A stretch of 64,000 nucleotides of DNA from Faecalicatena fissicatena (lineage in GTDB: Bacteria > Bacillota > Clostridia > Lachnospirales > Lachnospiraceae), in the NCBI GenBank assembly GCA_001028025.1, contig LDAQ01000015.1:1-64000 (forward strand), in the 5' to 3' direction. The stretch's first letter is position 1. Each line of letters starts with the position of its first letter. A program made the translations under genes and the position numbers. Below the pieces are notes generated by a model. It did no database searches. It was not told the DNA's origin and saw only the letters and a program-made list of their open reading frames with translations. Positions 1-9,138 of the stretch are shown in pieces.

Positions 1-17
1 GGCGTTTCGCAAACGCC
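1..17. other. short perfect hairpin at window edge
   Basis: A 7-bp perfect stem with a 3-base loop (GGCGTTT-CGC-AAACGCC) sits at the extreme left edge, just ahead of the response regulator gene. No T-run follows it, so it is not a convincing terminator. It may be the tail of a palindromic repeat or of a terminator lying outside the window. Confidence 0.35.
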
Positions 18-33
18 TAGACAGAATAGAAGG

Positions 34-747
34 ATGAAAGGAGTCTTTAATATATTGGATCAGCAGAAGATTTTAATAGTAGAAGATGACCTTGCCCTTG
101 CAGAAGGGCTTCGGATGAATATGGAGACGGCAGGTTTTCAGGCTTCGGCGGTTTATAATGTACGGGATGCCTTTATGCAGCTGGAAGCAGAACAGGCGGA
201 CCTGCTTCTGCTGGATATCAATCTTCCGGACGGGAATGGGGTTGGTTTCGCGGAAAAGGTGCGCCGTATGCTGAATATCCCCATTATTTTCCTGACCGCA
301 AGGGATATGGATGAGGACATGATAGCCGGTTTCAGGGCAGGGGCGGATGATTATATAACAAAGCCGTTCCATATCCAGGTGCTGGTGGAGCGCGTGCGGG
401 CCGTGCTCCGAAGATATCAGCCGTCAATGGAAGTGAAAAATCAGATACAGACGGGCCATCTGCAGATCGACTTTGAAAGCTATACCGTATTAAAAAGCGG
501 AAAACCGCTGTCATTGACGCCTACGGAATTTAAACTCCTGGAGAAGTTCTGCAGAAATCCCGGAATTGTTTTGACCAGACAGGTGCTGATTGATGAGCTG
601 TGGGATAATGAAGGCAATTATGTGGATGAACATACTCTGACGATATTTGTAAGCCGGCTGAGATCAAAGATCGCAGATAATGAATTTACCTACATCAAGA
701 CCGTGTACGGAACGGGATATCGCTGGACAGGAGCTGAAAATGGATAA
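34..747 (+). CDS. OmpR-family response regulator
   Basis: DNA-binding response regulator of a two-component system. The receiver domain (about residues 12-125) shows the acidic pair in IVEDD, phospho-acceptor Asp61 in LLLDINLPDG, a T in FLTARD and Lys110 in YITKPF. The C-terminal winged helix (about 140-235) ends in the typical IKTVYGTGYRW. The length of 237 aa is normal. The ATG at 34 has AGAAGG directly against it, whereas an in-frame TTG at 55 sits 11 nt after AAAGGAG and gives a more typical N-terminus (DQQKILIVED), so the true start may be 55. The next gene, the kinase, overlaps the stop by 8 nt. The ABC exporter downstream suggests a Bce-like detoxification or envelope-stress module. 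Confidence 0.95.
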   Translation: MKGVFNILDQQKILIVEDDLALAEGLRMNMETAGFQASAVYNVRDAFMQLEAEQADLLLLDINLPDGNGVGFAEKVRRMLNIPIIFLTARDMDEDMIAGFRAGADDYITKPFHIQVLVERVRAVLRRYQPSMEVKNQIQTGHLQIDFESYTVLKSGKPLSLTPTEFKLLEKFCRNPGIVLTRQVLIDELWDNEGNYVDEHTLTIFVSRLRSKIADNEFTYIKTVYGTGYRWTGAENG

Positions 748-1684
748 ATGGACAATCGTCGCCGCTGCGGCTGCCTCAGTCATCAGTGCGATGTGCACTG
801 GATTGCTTTTATGGATAAATATGCGGAAAAAATATATTGCTTTTGTGGAAGACATCTGTAAATCTATAGATACGATTCTAAGGGGCGATTCCGTGGAAAG
901 CTTTATACTTGAAGACGAGACTCTGATTTCCCGGGTACAGATGAGATTGAAACGACTTGCGGATATTACAGAAGCTGCCGCCATGGAAAACGAGGAACAG
1001 AAAAAGGAAGTGCAGAGCATTGTATCCGATATTTCCCACCAGCTGAAGACCCCCATTGCAAACATAACCATGTATTGTGATACGGCCCGCCAGAAAGAAC
1101 TGCCTGAAGCAACCCGGGAACAGTGCCTGGAGGTAATGGGCAGGCAGGTGGGGAAGCTGGAGTTCCTGATCCAGTCCCTGGTGAAAATGTCCCGTCTTGA
1201 AACCAATATGATTACCATCACCCCCGGGAACAACTGTCTCAGAAATACGCTGTATGAAGTGGCAGAAAGCGTAAGAGTAAAGGCAGAGCAAAAAGGTCTG
1301 GAAATAGAAGTAGAATGTCCAAAAGAAATTTATTTGTACTACGATGCGAAGTGGACGGCTGAGGCGATATTCAATATTGTGGATAACTCCGTAAAATATA
1401 CGGAGGCAGGTGGAAAAATCCGGATTTCGGCCGAACCACTGGAAATATATACGAAAATTGTGGTGGAAGACAATGGGAGTGGAATTGCACCGGAGCATAT
1501 CAATGATGTGTGCAAGCGCTTTTTCAGGGAAGGAAAAGCCAGCAGTACGGAGGGCGTCGGCATCGGCCTGTATCTTACCAGAGAAATCATAATGAAACAA
1601 AATGGATATTTGAAAATACAGTCTCACGAGGGGGCTGGAACCAAAGTAGCGCTCTATATACTAAACATGGTTAACGCGGACTGA
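740..1684 (+). CDS. sensor histidine kinase, one membrane segment
   Basis: Partner kinase of the preceding regulator. The ATG at 740 lies inside the regulator's last codons and is preceded by AGGAG, so it is preferred over an upstream ATG at 680; this gives 314 aa. One hydrophobic segment spans about residues 5-26 and is followed by a cytoplasmic linker. The H-box SDISHQLKTPIANI has His100, the N-box is IVDNSVKYT, and the G-boxes DNGSGI and GVGIGLYL are present. There is no room for an extracellular sensor domain. By analogy with BceS-type kinases, the signal may come from the membrane transporter encoded next; that is inference. Confidence 0.94.
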   Translation: MDKWTIVAAAAASVISAMCTGLLLWINMRKKYIAFVEDICKSIDTILRGDSVESFILEDETLISRVQMRLKRLADITEAAAMENEEQKKEVQSIVSDISHQLKTPIANITMYCDTARQKELPEATREQCLEVMGRQVGKLEFLIQSLVKMSRLETNMITITPGNNCLRNTLYEVAESVRVKAEQKGLEIEVECPKEIYLYYDAKWTAEAIFNIVDNSVKYTEAGGKIRISAEPLEIYTKIVVEDNGSGIAPEHINDVCKRFFREGKASSTEGVGIGLYLTREIIMKQNGYLKIQSHEGAGTKVALYILNMVNAD

Positions 1685-2008
1685 CCTCCGGTGAGAATAA
1701 TGATGCAGCCCCAGATATACAACCAGGAAGATTAGACCGCTTTTACCGAGCTGTTCATATTATACAACTATCAGACTTTTTCCTAAAAACTTAAAACTCA
1801 TCTTTATAATGCAGAACCTCCCTGATTTGTGCTGCATCGATCTCTTTGTGCCCAAAATCCCTTCGAATGTGTCCTCCCTCTAATATCAATACCCTGTAGA
1901 GAGTAATTGAAAAACTACATAATTCTTACGTTTTTTGAGAGGTTTTTGAAACATTTGCCTGTTATGCTTAGTTCAGATCAAAAAACGGTGTTCAAAGGAG
2001 TGTATAAA
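1685..2008 (+). other. intergenic region between kinase and ABC ATPase
   Basis: About 320 bp without a convincing gene. A TATAAT at 1805-1810 has no good -35 partner at 16-18 bp. The open frame that extends the ATPase upstream to 1907 lacks a ribosome site and family-like sequence. The transporter may therefore have its own weak or regulated promoter here, possibly a target of the neighbouring response regulator. No clear direct or inverted repeat was found. Confidence 0.4.
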
Positions 2009-2689
2009 ATGAGTATACTGAAAACGGAAAATTTGAAAAAGTATTATGGAAAAGAACCAAATGTTGTGCGTGCGCTGGACGGCGTATCCCTGGAAATAGA
2101 AGAAGGCGAGTTTGTAGCGGTGGTAGGTACCTCTGGAAGCGGTAAGTCCACCCTGCTGAATATGATAGGCGGTCTGGATGTTCCCTCTGAGGGGAAAGTC
2201 ATCATTGCGGGCAAAGACCTGTCCGGAATGGACGACGACCAACTGACTATTTTCCGCCGCAGGAGAATAGGCTTCGTATTCCAGAATTACAATCTGATTC
2301 CCATACTGAATGTGTATGAGAATATTGTGCTCCCTGTATCTCTGGACGGAGAAAAGCCGGATGTGACTTACTTAAAGAAGATCACTTCTCTTTTGGGACT
2401 GGAAGAAAGACTGACAGAGATGCCAAACAATCTTTCCGGAGGCCAGCAGCAGAGGGTGGCAATTGCCAGAGCACTCGCATCAAAGCCGGCAATTATACTG
2501 GCGGACGAACCTACCGGGAATCTGGATTCCAAAACCAGCCAGGATGTGCTTGGGCTGATCAAAATGACGAGCCGGCAATTCCATCAGACAGTTGTTATGA
2601 TCACCCATAATGAGGAAATCGCACAGCTTGCCGACAGGACAATCCGTATCGAAGACGGGAAAATCAGGGAAAGCAGGTGGAATGCATGA
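2009..2689 (+). CDS. ABC transporter ATP-binding protein (LolD/MacB/BceA type)
   Basis: ATPase of a FtsX-type ABC exporter, 226 aa from the ATG at 2009, which follows AAAGGAG by 9 nt. All nucleotide-site motifs are intact: Walker A GTSGSGKST, Q-loop FVFQNYNLIPILNVYENI, signature LSGGQQQRVAIARAL, Walker B IILADEPTGNLD and H-loop MITHNEE. The TVVMITHNEEIAQLADRTIRIEDGKI ending is typical of the MacB/LolD/BceA branch, which drives mechanotransmission or peptide detoxification rather than import. The stop overlaps the permease start (ATGA). Confidence 0.96.
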   Translation: MSILKTENLKKYYGKEPNVVRALDGVSLEIEEGEFVAVVGTSGSGKSTLLNMIGGLDVPSEGKVIIAGKDLSGMDDDQLTIFRRRRIGFVFQNYNLIPILNVYENIVLPVSLDGEKPDVTYLKKITSLLGLEERLTEMPNNLSGGQQQRVAIARALASKPAIILADEPTGNLDSKTSQDVLGLIKMTSRQFHQTVVMITHNEEIAQLADRTIRIEDGKIRESRWNA

Positions 2690-5166
2690 GCCGTAAGACA
2701 TCAGGAAAAATTGCTGTAAATAACAACGGCAGGACGGTGAGAAGTCTGGCTGCCAGCAGCATCAAAAGCAGCAAAATGCGTAACTTCTTTATCGTAGTTA
2801 CCATCATCCTCTCTGTCAGCCTGCTCATGGTCATGTCCTTGTTTTACGCCGGTATGGATACGGAAAAGGCGCGCCAGGTTGAAAAGATGCAGCATGTTGT
2901 TTATTACAAGCTGGACAGGCAGCAGCTGGAGAACCTTTCAAAAGATAAACGGACGGAATATGTCCTGGGGATGAAGAGCGGACAGGGTATGGAAGTGGAC
3001 GGAAAAATGGTCCAGCCCGTGGCATACGACAGCGAGCCGCTGAAAGCAGACGGGGTAGAGATCGAAACGGTAACCCCGGTTAAGGGAAAAGAACCGGAAG
3101 CGGTGAATGAAGCAATGCTGTCGGATGCACATTGTAAAGCTCTGGGTCTGAAGGGAGAACCGGGCGAAAAGGTATCCTTTACCTTTTTAGACGGAACAAC
3201 CGAAGAATTTGTTTTATCTGGAGTCTTCCATCTGGATGGCGTACCCAAAGTATATACGATTATCCTTTCTCAAAAATATGCAGAACAGGGATCTCAGCTG
3301 AAAGATGTGACATATGACGGGATCGTGCGCATTCATGATGCAAGAAAAATGAATCAGCAGAAATTTTTAGATACGATCCGTACTATGGCGTCAGACTACG
3401 GTATTGCAAGAAAATATGTCAATGAAAATAATTTTTATCTGGATACTTTATCCGGGGGCGAACTGCAGGCCCAGCAAAACATGCTGCTGGTCGGTGTTGG
3501 GATTGGAATCCTGTTTGTCAGTATCCTGGTAATCTACAGTGTATTTTATCTTGCGGTGGTTGGCAGAATCCGGCAGTTTGGGCAGCTTCGGACCATCGGA
3601 ATGACCAGGAAGCAGATACGCAGAATGGTCCGCTATGAGGGATTGATTTTATGCGGAATCGGAATACCTGTGGGTCTTTTGATTGGCGGCGTGATCGGTT
3701 ATTTCCTGAAACCGGGAGGATGGAGCTGGAAAAACACACTGATTATCGGATGCGTCGTAATTGTAGCAGACATTATTACTGTACTGATATCCATCAGAAA
3801 ACCGGCGGCTATAGCCTCCTCCATCTCACCTGTGGAAGCAAGTAAATTCTCCGGGGTTGAACCGGAAAAAGAAAAGAAAGGTAAAAAGAAGGAGAAAAGC
3901 GGACAGAAGGGTGGAAAAGCAGGTGCCAGTAAAAAGTTGTACAGAAACCTTACGCCCATGAATCTGGCTTCCATGAACCGCACCAGAAACAAGAAAAAAA
4001 CTGCGTTGACAATGGCCTCACTCGGCATCGGCGGTGTTTTGTATATGCTGGCAGCATGTTTCATCACATGCACCAGTCTGGAGGATTATGCGAGACAGGG
4101 TCCTTACCGGAATGGAGAATTTGTGATTGACCTTTCCTATAACGTGTCTAAGACAGCAGAACACGGGCAGACATCCATCCAGGAAGACAATCCGATAAAT
4201 GAGGATCTGATCCGGCAGATCGGGGCAATTGACGGAGTTGAGAATGTTGGGGTATACCAGGAACTGCAGACCCGCTGGGAATCGCATGATGAAGCAGATC
4301 AAGACTGCATCGTGTCCTTTGCTAAGGATGAGGCGGATAAATTGAAAACGATGCTGGAAGAAGGTAACATAGATTATGACGGCATGATGCAGGAAGATCA
4401 GGTATTGATACAATATAATGGATTAAATAAAGAAATCTATGGCTGGGAGTATGCTGTTGGAGACAAGGTGAAACTTTCCTGGTATGACGGCAGGAACGAA
4501 GAAGAGAGAGAATTCACGGTCGTGGGAATCCTGGATACAAATGACTATATAAAATACAGTAATAATTATGGAGCTTTTATTCTGCCGGAAGAAAAACTGA
4601 ACCAGATGGCAAACGGCCTGAATCTAAACTGCCAGATGGTGGTGAAAGTTGACCGTGAAAAAGAAGCACAGATAGAAAAACAGCTGAATGCAGTGATGGA
4701 TGAAAATCCTCAGCTTACAATGGGAACCCTCAAAGAAGAACTGGCAGAGGGCGAGAGAAGTTTTTCCATCCTGTTCTCGGTTATGCTGGGGTTAAGCCTG
4801 TTCATTGTAGCATTCAGTATCCTCAACATGGTGAATACATTAATCACGAACATTCTGACAAGAAAACATGAATTTGCCATGCTGCAGTCCGTGGGAATGA
4901 CAACAAAACAGCTCTCCCGTATGATTCAGATGGAAGGCCTGATGTTAACGGCGGGAAATCTGGTTATCACCCTGATTTTCGGATCAGCGGCGGGATATGC
5001 TATGGTCCGCATCATGCAGTACTTTGGAGCAGACTATATGAGCTTCCGGTTCCCGGGGTGGCTGTTCCTTGGGTATGCAGTATTTACGGCAATCGTACCG
5101 GTGGTTGTAGCAGCGATTATGATACGCGGATTCCAGAAAGAAGCGCTGGTGGATCGGTTGAGGTAA
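2686..5166 (+). CDS. FtsX-like ABC transporter permease
   Basis: Large permease (826 aa from the ATG that overlaps the ATPase stop as ATGA) with two FtsX domains. Membrane segments can be seen near residues 32-55, 265-292, 320-342, 350-370, 440-462, 697-722, 752-775 and 788-812. Two large, probably extracytoplasmic, domains lie after segments 1 and 5. A Lys-rich cytoplasmic linker (KEKKGKKKEKSGQKGGK, about 395-415) joins the halves. The repeated motif with LRTIGMTRKQIRRM and LQSVGMTTKQLSRM is the conserved FtsX cytoplasmic loop. With the ATPase it forms an exporter-type complex; substrate unknown, with antimicrobial peptides or lipids most plausible given the adjacent kinase. Confidence 0.93.
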   Translation: MSRKTSGKIAVNNNGRTVRSLAASSIKSSKMRNFFIVVTIILSVSLLMVMSLFYAGMDTEKARQVEKMQHVVYYKLDRQQLENLSKDKRTEYVLGMKSGQGMEVDGKMVQPVAYDSEPLKADGVEIETVTPVKGKEPEAVNEAMLSDAHCKALGLKGEPGEKVSFTFLDGTTEEFVLSGVFHLDGVPKVYTIILSQKYAEQGSQLKDVTYDGIVRIHDARKMNQQKFLDTIRTMASDYGIARKYVNENNFYLDTLSGGELQAQQNMLLVGVGIGILFVSILVIYSVFYLAVVGRIRQFGQLRTIGMTRKQIRRMVRYEGLILCGIGIPVGLLIGGVIGYFLKPGGWSWKNTLIIGCVVIVADIITVLISIRKPAAIASSISPVEASKFSGVEPEKEKKGKKKEKSGQKGGKAGASKKLYRNLTPMNLASMNRTRNKKKTALTMASLGIGGVLYMLAACFITCTSLEDYARQGPYRNGEFVIDLSYNVSKTAEHGQTSIQEDNPINEDLIRQIGAIDGVENVGVYQELQTRWESHDEADQDCIVSFAKDEADKLKTMLEEGNIDYDGMMQEDQVLIQYNGLNKEIYGWEYAVGDKVKLSWYDGRNEEEREFTVVGILDTNDYIKYSNNYGAFILPEEKLNQMANGLNLNCQMVVKVDREKEAQIEKQLNAVMDENPQLTMGTLKEELAEGERSFSILFSVMLGLSLFIVAFSILNMVNTLITNILTRKHEFAMLQSVGMTTKQLSRMIQMEGLMLTAGNLVITLIFGSAAGYAMVRIMQYFGADYMSFRFPGWLFLGYAVFTAIVPVVVAAIMIRGFQKEALVDRLR

Positions 5167-5542
5167 GGGGGCGGCCGGATCATTTCAAGCATGCTGGGGA
5201 CTTAAGGCGGGAGGATCGCTTGGGGATGCTGCGGGAGAAGCGTATGGGACATAGGAAAATTGGATATTTGAAAGAGCAGTTCAGTTAAGAGTATATGGGA
5301 TCTGCTTCTTGCATTCGTAGTATTAGCGAGAAATGTGGGGATAGAAGCATTAAAAATGGATGTGGGAAAATGGGGGTGGGGTGTGGTAGAATGGAGACAA
5401 TAGGGGGGATAAGCTACAGAGGTGCTATATGCGGAGGAGAATGCAGAGGATTTGAGGAAGCAATTGGTGCTGCTTCGGGGGATGGATGATGAATGGGAGA
5501 ACGGGGATTAGCCAGGATGTAAATTGAGGATGGAGGAGTGAG
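5167..5542 (+). other. intergenic, G-rich, no gene recognised
   Basis: About 375 bp with short open frames (for example 5295-5489) that have no ribosome site, no recognisable protein sequence and a composition dominated by G-runs. No terminator hairpin or good promoter was identified. A GGAGGAG ribosome site at its right end belongs to the next gene. Confidence 0.4.
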
Positions 5543-6424
5543 ATGGATACTGCTTTGCTGCTGAGAATGAAGTTTGATCGTGGGGAAAGGCCTGACGATC
5601 TGGAGATTGAGAATTTGCTGGTGCATTCGAAGGTGATACGGAAACTTACGAGGGACTATGAGGACAATGCATTTTTTAATCTTTTCCGGCTGATATGTCT
5701 GTCGGAAATCCCTTATGTAGAACGGCTGTCTTATACGCAGAGGGTGCTTTGCTATATTTCTGAGCATTTAGCCCTGCCCGAGGGATTTTCCTATACCGGG
5801 AAGGTGGATTATATTGTACCCTGTTATAATGCCATGCTGCTGGAAGCATATACAAGAATGGGAAGGGCGGGAGACGGGGAAGTGCAGAACGCGCTGAACT
5901 GGATCAAACAATATCAGGTTTTTGAACGTAATCAGTCAACGGCATGGAAATACGATGGAATATGCAGGCATGGCGGATGTATGAATGCAACTCCCTGTTA
6001 TATTGGGATCGGAAAAACCGTAAGAGCCCTGATAACATACGCCGAATTTACCGGACATACTGATAAAGAAGTAGAAGCCTTAATTGAAAAAGGTACGGAA
6101 TATATGCTCCGTCACCACCTTTACCAGCGGCTATCCAACCAGGAACCAATCAGCGCCCACATAACCGATATCATGTTTCCGCAGGCTTATATGTTAACTT
6201 TAGTCGATTTGGTCTATATTGCGGGCAGACAAAACCTGTGGAAAGACCCGCGTACCCTGCCCCTGAAAACTTTGCTGGATAGCAAAGCCTGCGGTAATAA
6301 CAGCTGGAAGATCAGCTACATATACAGCCATAAGGGATACAAAACTTTCGACGGAAGACAGAAAGAATCAGAATGGATTAACTATCTGTTTGGAACCAGC
6401 TGGACGGAGGCGGACAGAAACTGA
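5543..6424 (+). CDS. hypothetical protein, alpha/alpha-toroid (prenyltransferase/squalene-cyclase-like) repeats
   Basis: 293-aa soluble protein; ATG at 5543 follows GGAGGAG by 5 nt. There is no signal peptide or membrane segment. The middle part holds repeated helix pairs with a CxHGGCMNATPCYIGIGKTVRAL segment (about residues 140-165), the His/Cys-containing turn seen in bacterial proteins with a terpenoid-cyclase or prenyltransferase-like toroid fold. I see no DxDD or other complete catalytic cyclase motif, so a cyclase activity should not be assumed. The function is unknown. Its neighbours (exporter upstream, membrane protein downstream from its own promoter) give no clue. Confidence 0.72.
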   Translation: MDTALLLRMKFDRGERPDDLEIENLLVHSKVIRKLTRDYEDNAFFNLFRLICLSEIPYVERLSYTQRVLCYISEHLALPEGFSYTGKVDYIVPCYNAMLLEAYTRMGRAGDGEVQNALNWIKQYQVFERNQSTAWKYDGICRHGGCMNATPCYIGIGKTVRALITYAEFTGHTDKEVEALIEKGTEYMLRHHLYQRLSNQEPISAHITDIMFPQAYMLTLVDLVYIAGRQNLWKDPRTLPLKTLLDSKACGNNSWKISYIYSHKGYKTFDGRQKESEWINYLFGTSWTEADRN

Positions 6425-6480
6425 CAATTTTGTATATTCCATATTTACTAAACGGAAAAAACTGCTCTCCAAGATATCGC

Positions 6481-6509
6481 TTGCATTTCTGTAAGTTTCT
6501 ACATATAAT
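6481..6509 (+). promoter_or_regulatory. sigma-A-type promoter
   Basis: TTGCAT (6481-6486), a 17-bp spacer and a perfect TATAAT (6504-6509) lie about 68 bp upstream of the next membrane-protein gene. Confidence 0.7.
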
Positions 6510-6576
6510 GAGGAAATGTATAGATAGGCTGTTAGTGGTGCACACTGGAGAATGATTCTGAAGGGATGATGGTAAT

Positions 6577-7452
6577 ATGAGGGATAAGGATAAGAAGGAA
6601 AAACACCGTTTCCGCAATATGTGGAAGGCGTTAAGTATGGAGCTGCGGGAACATAAAAGTTCTTTTGCAGTATTTTTCGTACTGCGTCTTCTTGTGATTG
6701 TGATGATGATTCTGCAGATTTTTAACAGGAATTATGAGAATGTGTTTCTGTGCATCCTGACGCTGCTGCTTCTGGTTATGCCGAGCCTTGTGCAGGTGAC
6801 CATGAAGATAGAATTGCCCACAACGCTTGAGATTATCATTCTGGTATTCGTATTTGCAGCGGAAATCCTGGGAGAGATACGGGAGTTTTATATTGTGTTT
6901 CCTTTCTGGGATACCGTCCTGCACACGCTAAATGGATTCCTTGCGGCGGCAATCGGATTTTCAATGGTGGATCTCCTCAACCGCAGTGAGCGAATGGTAT
7001 TTAAGCTGTCCCCGCTGTTTACCGCCATCGTAGCATTCTGTTTCTCCATGACCATCGGGGTAATATGGGAATTCTTTGAATTTGGAATGGATCAGATACT
7101 GGGATTTGATATGCAGAAGGATACAATTCTTCATACCATCCGCTCCGTTATGCTGGACCCGGCGGGCGGAAATAATGTGGCACAGATCGGAAATATAACA
7201 AACGTAGTCGTAAATGGAAAAGACCTTGGCCTGGGTGGTTATCTGGATATTGGCCTGATCGATACAATGAAAGACCTTATGGTAAACTTTGTGGGTGCTG
7301 TGATATTTTCCATTATCGGTTACTTCTATGTCAAAAACAGGGGAAAAGGACGCGTTGCAAGACGGTTTATACCCAGAAAAAAGAAAGCGGAAAAGGACTT
7401 CCTAAAAATCGTGGAAGCAGAAGAAGAAAAAGAAGAAGAAGAAAAAAAGTAG
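6577..7452 (+). CDS. multi-pass membrane protein, DUF2238/YjdJ-like
   Basis: 291-aa integral membrane protein with about seven hydrophobic segments: paired helices near residues 30-75, then about 85-105, 110-130, 145-165 and a last one near 233-252. The segment FPFWDTVLHTLNGFLAAAIGFSMVDLLN followed by GVIWEFFEFGMDQ resembles the conserved His/Glu core of DUF2238-type proteins, which have no established function. The C-terminus is a cytoplasmic highly charged tail ending in a Lys/Glu run (AEEEKEEEEKK). It has its own promoter, and the following gene is convergent. Confidence 0.7.
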   Translation: MRDKDKKEKHRFRNMWKALSMELREHKSSFAVFFVLRLLVIVMMILQIFNRNYENVFLCILTLLLLVMPSLVQVTMKIELPTTLEIIILVFVFAAEILGEIREFYIVFPFWDTVLHTLNGFLAAAIGFSMVDLLNRSERMVFKLSPLFTAIVAFCFSMTIGVIWEFFEFGMDQILGFDMQKDTILHTIRSVMLDPAGGNNVAQIGNITNVVVNGKDLGLGGYLDIGLIDTMKDLMVNFVGAVIFSIIGYFYVKNRGKGRVARRFIPRKKKAEKDFLKIVEAEEEKEEEEKK

Positions 7453-7587
7453 GGATGCCCCGATGGACAGGACTGGGTGAGGGTTTCTGTAAAAATGAAA
7501 GAGGAGAAACCCGGGTCTGTCTTGAAAGAACATCCCATTGAATCAGGATATGAGATTTAAAAACACGTCGGTAAGTGTTAAGTTTTG

Positions 7588-8361
7588 TTAATGATTCCAA
7601 CAACGATACAGGCTTTGAGAGATTTCTCTCGAAGCCTCATTTAATATAGGGATATATTTTGATAGTTCTGCTTCATCCTGGATACCGATTATACCACTGA
7701 ATGACAGTGCTGCAATGATATTACCTTCATTATCGCGGACGGGAACAGAAATACAGTAGGCAAAATCAGAAGACTCTTTATTATCAAGGGCATACCCTTG
7801 CTTTGCCACTGTGCGCAGTTCCTGCCAGAAGGCATTTGGATCGGTAATAGTATTAGCGGTAAGCGGTATCATCTCACAGGAGTTAATAATATTATCTACC
7901 AGGCTGATTGGAAGTTCTGACAGTAAAATTTTCCCTCCTGCACTGGCATAAAAGGGTAACTTAGAATGCAGGGGAGGTATATAGTCCACCAGACGGTTCG
8001 AACGGGATTGCTGTAGAATATAGCAATCCTTATTTTCGCGTACAATCAGATTCATTGCCTGAGAAGATTCCTCGGTATACCGCTCCATAACAAAAGCAGC
8101 AACATCCTTAAGTGCAAGATATAAATTGTTTTTTTCCACCAGGAAGGAAAGCTTTTCACCGGCAATATAACGGTCATCACTAAACTGGAATACCCATCCT
8201 GATTTCTCCAGTGTTTTAAGGATACGGTGAGTAGTAGAAGGCGTAAAATCACATCTTTTGGCAATTTCGTTAACACCCAGCCGAGTGTGGGTGTTTCTAA
8301 GAAGATCCAGGACAATTAAAGCCCGTTCTACCATAACAATTACATCATTTTTTTCTTCCAA
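7588..8361 (-). CDS. IclR-family transcriptional regulator (copy 1)
   Basis: 257 aa: N-terminal winged HTH (about residues 5-65, LGVNEIAKRCDFTPSTTHRILKTLEKSGWV) and C-terminal IclR effector domain (about 75-250) with the family's typical GKILLSELP, ALDNKES and CISVPVRDNEGNIIAALSFSG. A close paralog of the IclR gene at 11045-11821; the two share long identical stretches such as ISLVD, RSNR/LTKSL-adjacent blocks and the SFSGIIGIQD core. It is divergent from a DapA-family gene it probably controls. Transcription starts about 290 bp upstream, giving a long leader with a GC-rich repeat block. IclR proteins usually bind small carboxylates, which fits a lyase of keto acids next door. Confidence 0.95.
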   Translation of the reverse strand: MEEKNDVIVMVERALIVLDLLRNTHTRLGVNEIAKRCDFTPSTTHRILKTLEKSGWVFQFSDDRYIAGEKLSFLVEKNNLYLALKDVAAFVMERYTEESSQAMNLIVRENKDCYILQQSRSNRLVDYIPPLHSKLPFYASAGGKILLSELPISLVDNIINSCEMIPLTANTITDPNAFWQELRTVAKQGYALDNKESSDFAYCISVPVRDNEGNIIAALSFSGIIGIQDEAELSKYIPILNEASREISQSLYRCWNH

Positions 8362-8377
8362 AATACAACAACTCCTT

Positions 8378-8545
8378 TATTCCCGCGAGCAACGAGCCGA
8401 AGCCAGGCTTGCCTGATCTTGGCGGCTGCCGCCGGGGTTTTAAATACTCTGCAGCCCGCTGCGCTGCAAATTTGATGCCCCGTAGCTTACTGTGGGGCTT
8501 TGTCTTAATGTTACCAGGAGGGATACCGGCCCTTTCTGGCAGGCT
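8378..8545. repeat. GC-rich palindromic block in the iclR-1 leader
   Basis: A sharply GC-richer stretch inside AT-rich intergenic DNA, made of successive small inverted repeats: GGCGGCTGCCGCC, GCAGC...GCTGC, and GCCCC...GGGGC around 8477-8498. It lies between the promoter and start codon of the minus-strand iclR gene, so it would form hairpins in that mRNA leader. Composition and structure suggest an inserted dispersed palindromic repeat. A second copy is not visible in this window, so this rests on composition and structure alone. Confidence 0.5.
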
Positions 8546-8627
8546 ACAGCAGCTATTAGAAATTAATGAAACGGATATTTTGCGTTCTAACATATAATGA
8601 AGATCCATTTTGTTATATCAACTATAT

Positions 8628-8641
8628 GAAATGGACATTCC
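8628..8641. promoter_or_regulatory. candidate IclR operator O1
   Basis: GAAATGGACATTCC, which read on the minus strand is GGAATGTCCATTTC, fits the palindrome GGAAT-N4-ATTYC found at the other promoters of the two IclR/lyase loci. It lies about 13-26 bp downstream of the predicted iclR-1 start point, a position suited to autorepression. Confidence 0.6.
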
Positions 8642-8660
8642 GAATTAAATGTATATATTG

Positions 8661-8689
8661 ACTATAACAATAGTGTGAAGTTTTGTCAA
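8661..8689 (-). promoter_or_regulatory. promoter of iclR copy 1
   Basis: On the minus strand TTGACA (8684-8689), a 17-bp spacer and TATAGT (8661-8666) form a near-consensus sigma-A promoter reading toward the IclR gene. Confidence 0.75.
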
Positions 8690-9056
8690 TGCTGAAATCA
8701 AAATGGCACAGAAAATGATATATCTATTATAAGAGCCACTGGATAGAGGGAAAGTTAATATTGAATCGATGGAGTAAAGAAAAAGACAGAGTTTCAACAG
8801 TCGTTGAGTGACACTTGTTTAATCAGGCCCCGCAATGCTCTCTGCTCTATACTTGTATCGTTTAATCAGTATAAAGGAATCTTCATCTATATCTGTTGTT
8901 ATTACTGAAATGAATAAACGGAATAAGTATTCTGAAATCGTGGCGGATAAAAGCATTGTAAGATTCAAAAATGAAAGAATGCAGTGCATATTGCACAAAA
9001 TGAAGAACATAAATTTGGCATAATTAACGAAAAACAAGAAGGCGCAAATAAACATA
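8690..9056. other. intergenic, no gene recognised
   Basis: AT-rich spacer between the divergent promoters. A 62-codon frame at 8835-9023 on the plus strand has no ribosome site or recognisable protein. I see no regulatory site except the promoters and operators at its two ends. Confidence 0.45.
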
Positions 9057-9085
9057 TTGACAAATAATAAGCAAGAGGTTAAAGT
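9057..9085 (+). promoter_or_regulatory. promoter of DapA-family gene copy 1
   Basis: TTGACA (9057-9062), a 17-bp spacer and TAAAGT (9080-9085), 54 bp upstream of the lyase start codon. Confidence 0.72.
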
Positions 9086-9098
9086 GAAATCAGGAATT

Positions 9099-9112
9099 GG
9101 AATAATTATTCC
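9099..9112. promoter_or_regulatory. candidate IclR operator O2
   Basis: GGAATAATTATTCC is a perfect 14-bp palindrome placed about 7-20 bp after the predicted start point of the lyase gene. It belongs to the GGAAT-N4-ATTYC set and suits repression by blocking polymerase clearance. Confidence 0.62.
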
Positions 9113-9138
9113 GAATAAAAAATAAAAGGAGAAATATT

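Noticed and set aside
5295..5489. Small open frame in the G-rich spacer
   Set aside because: Gly/Arg-rich translation of G-runs, without ribosome site or known motif.
8835..9023. Small plus-strand open frame in the iclR-1/lyase spacer
   Set aside because: No ribosome site, AT-rich by chance, and no recognisable protein.
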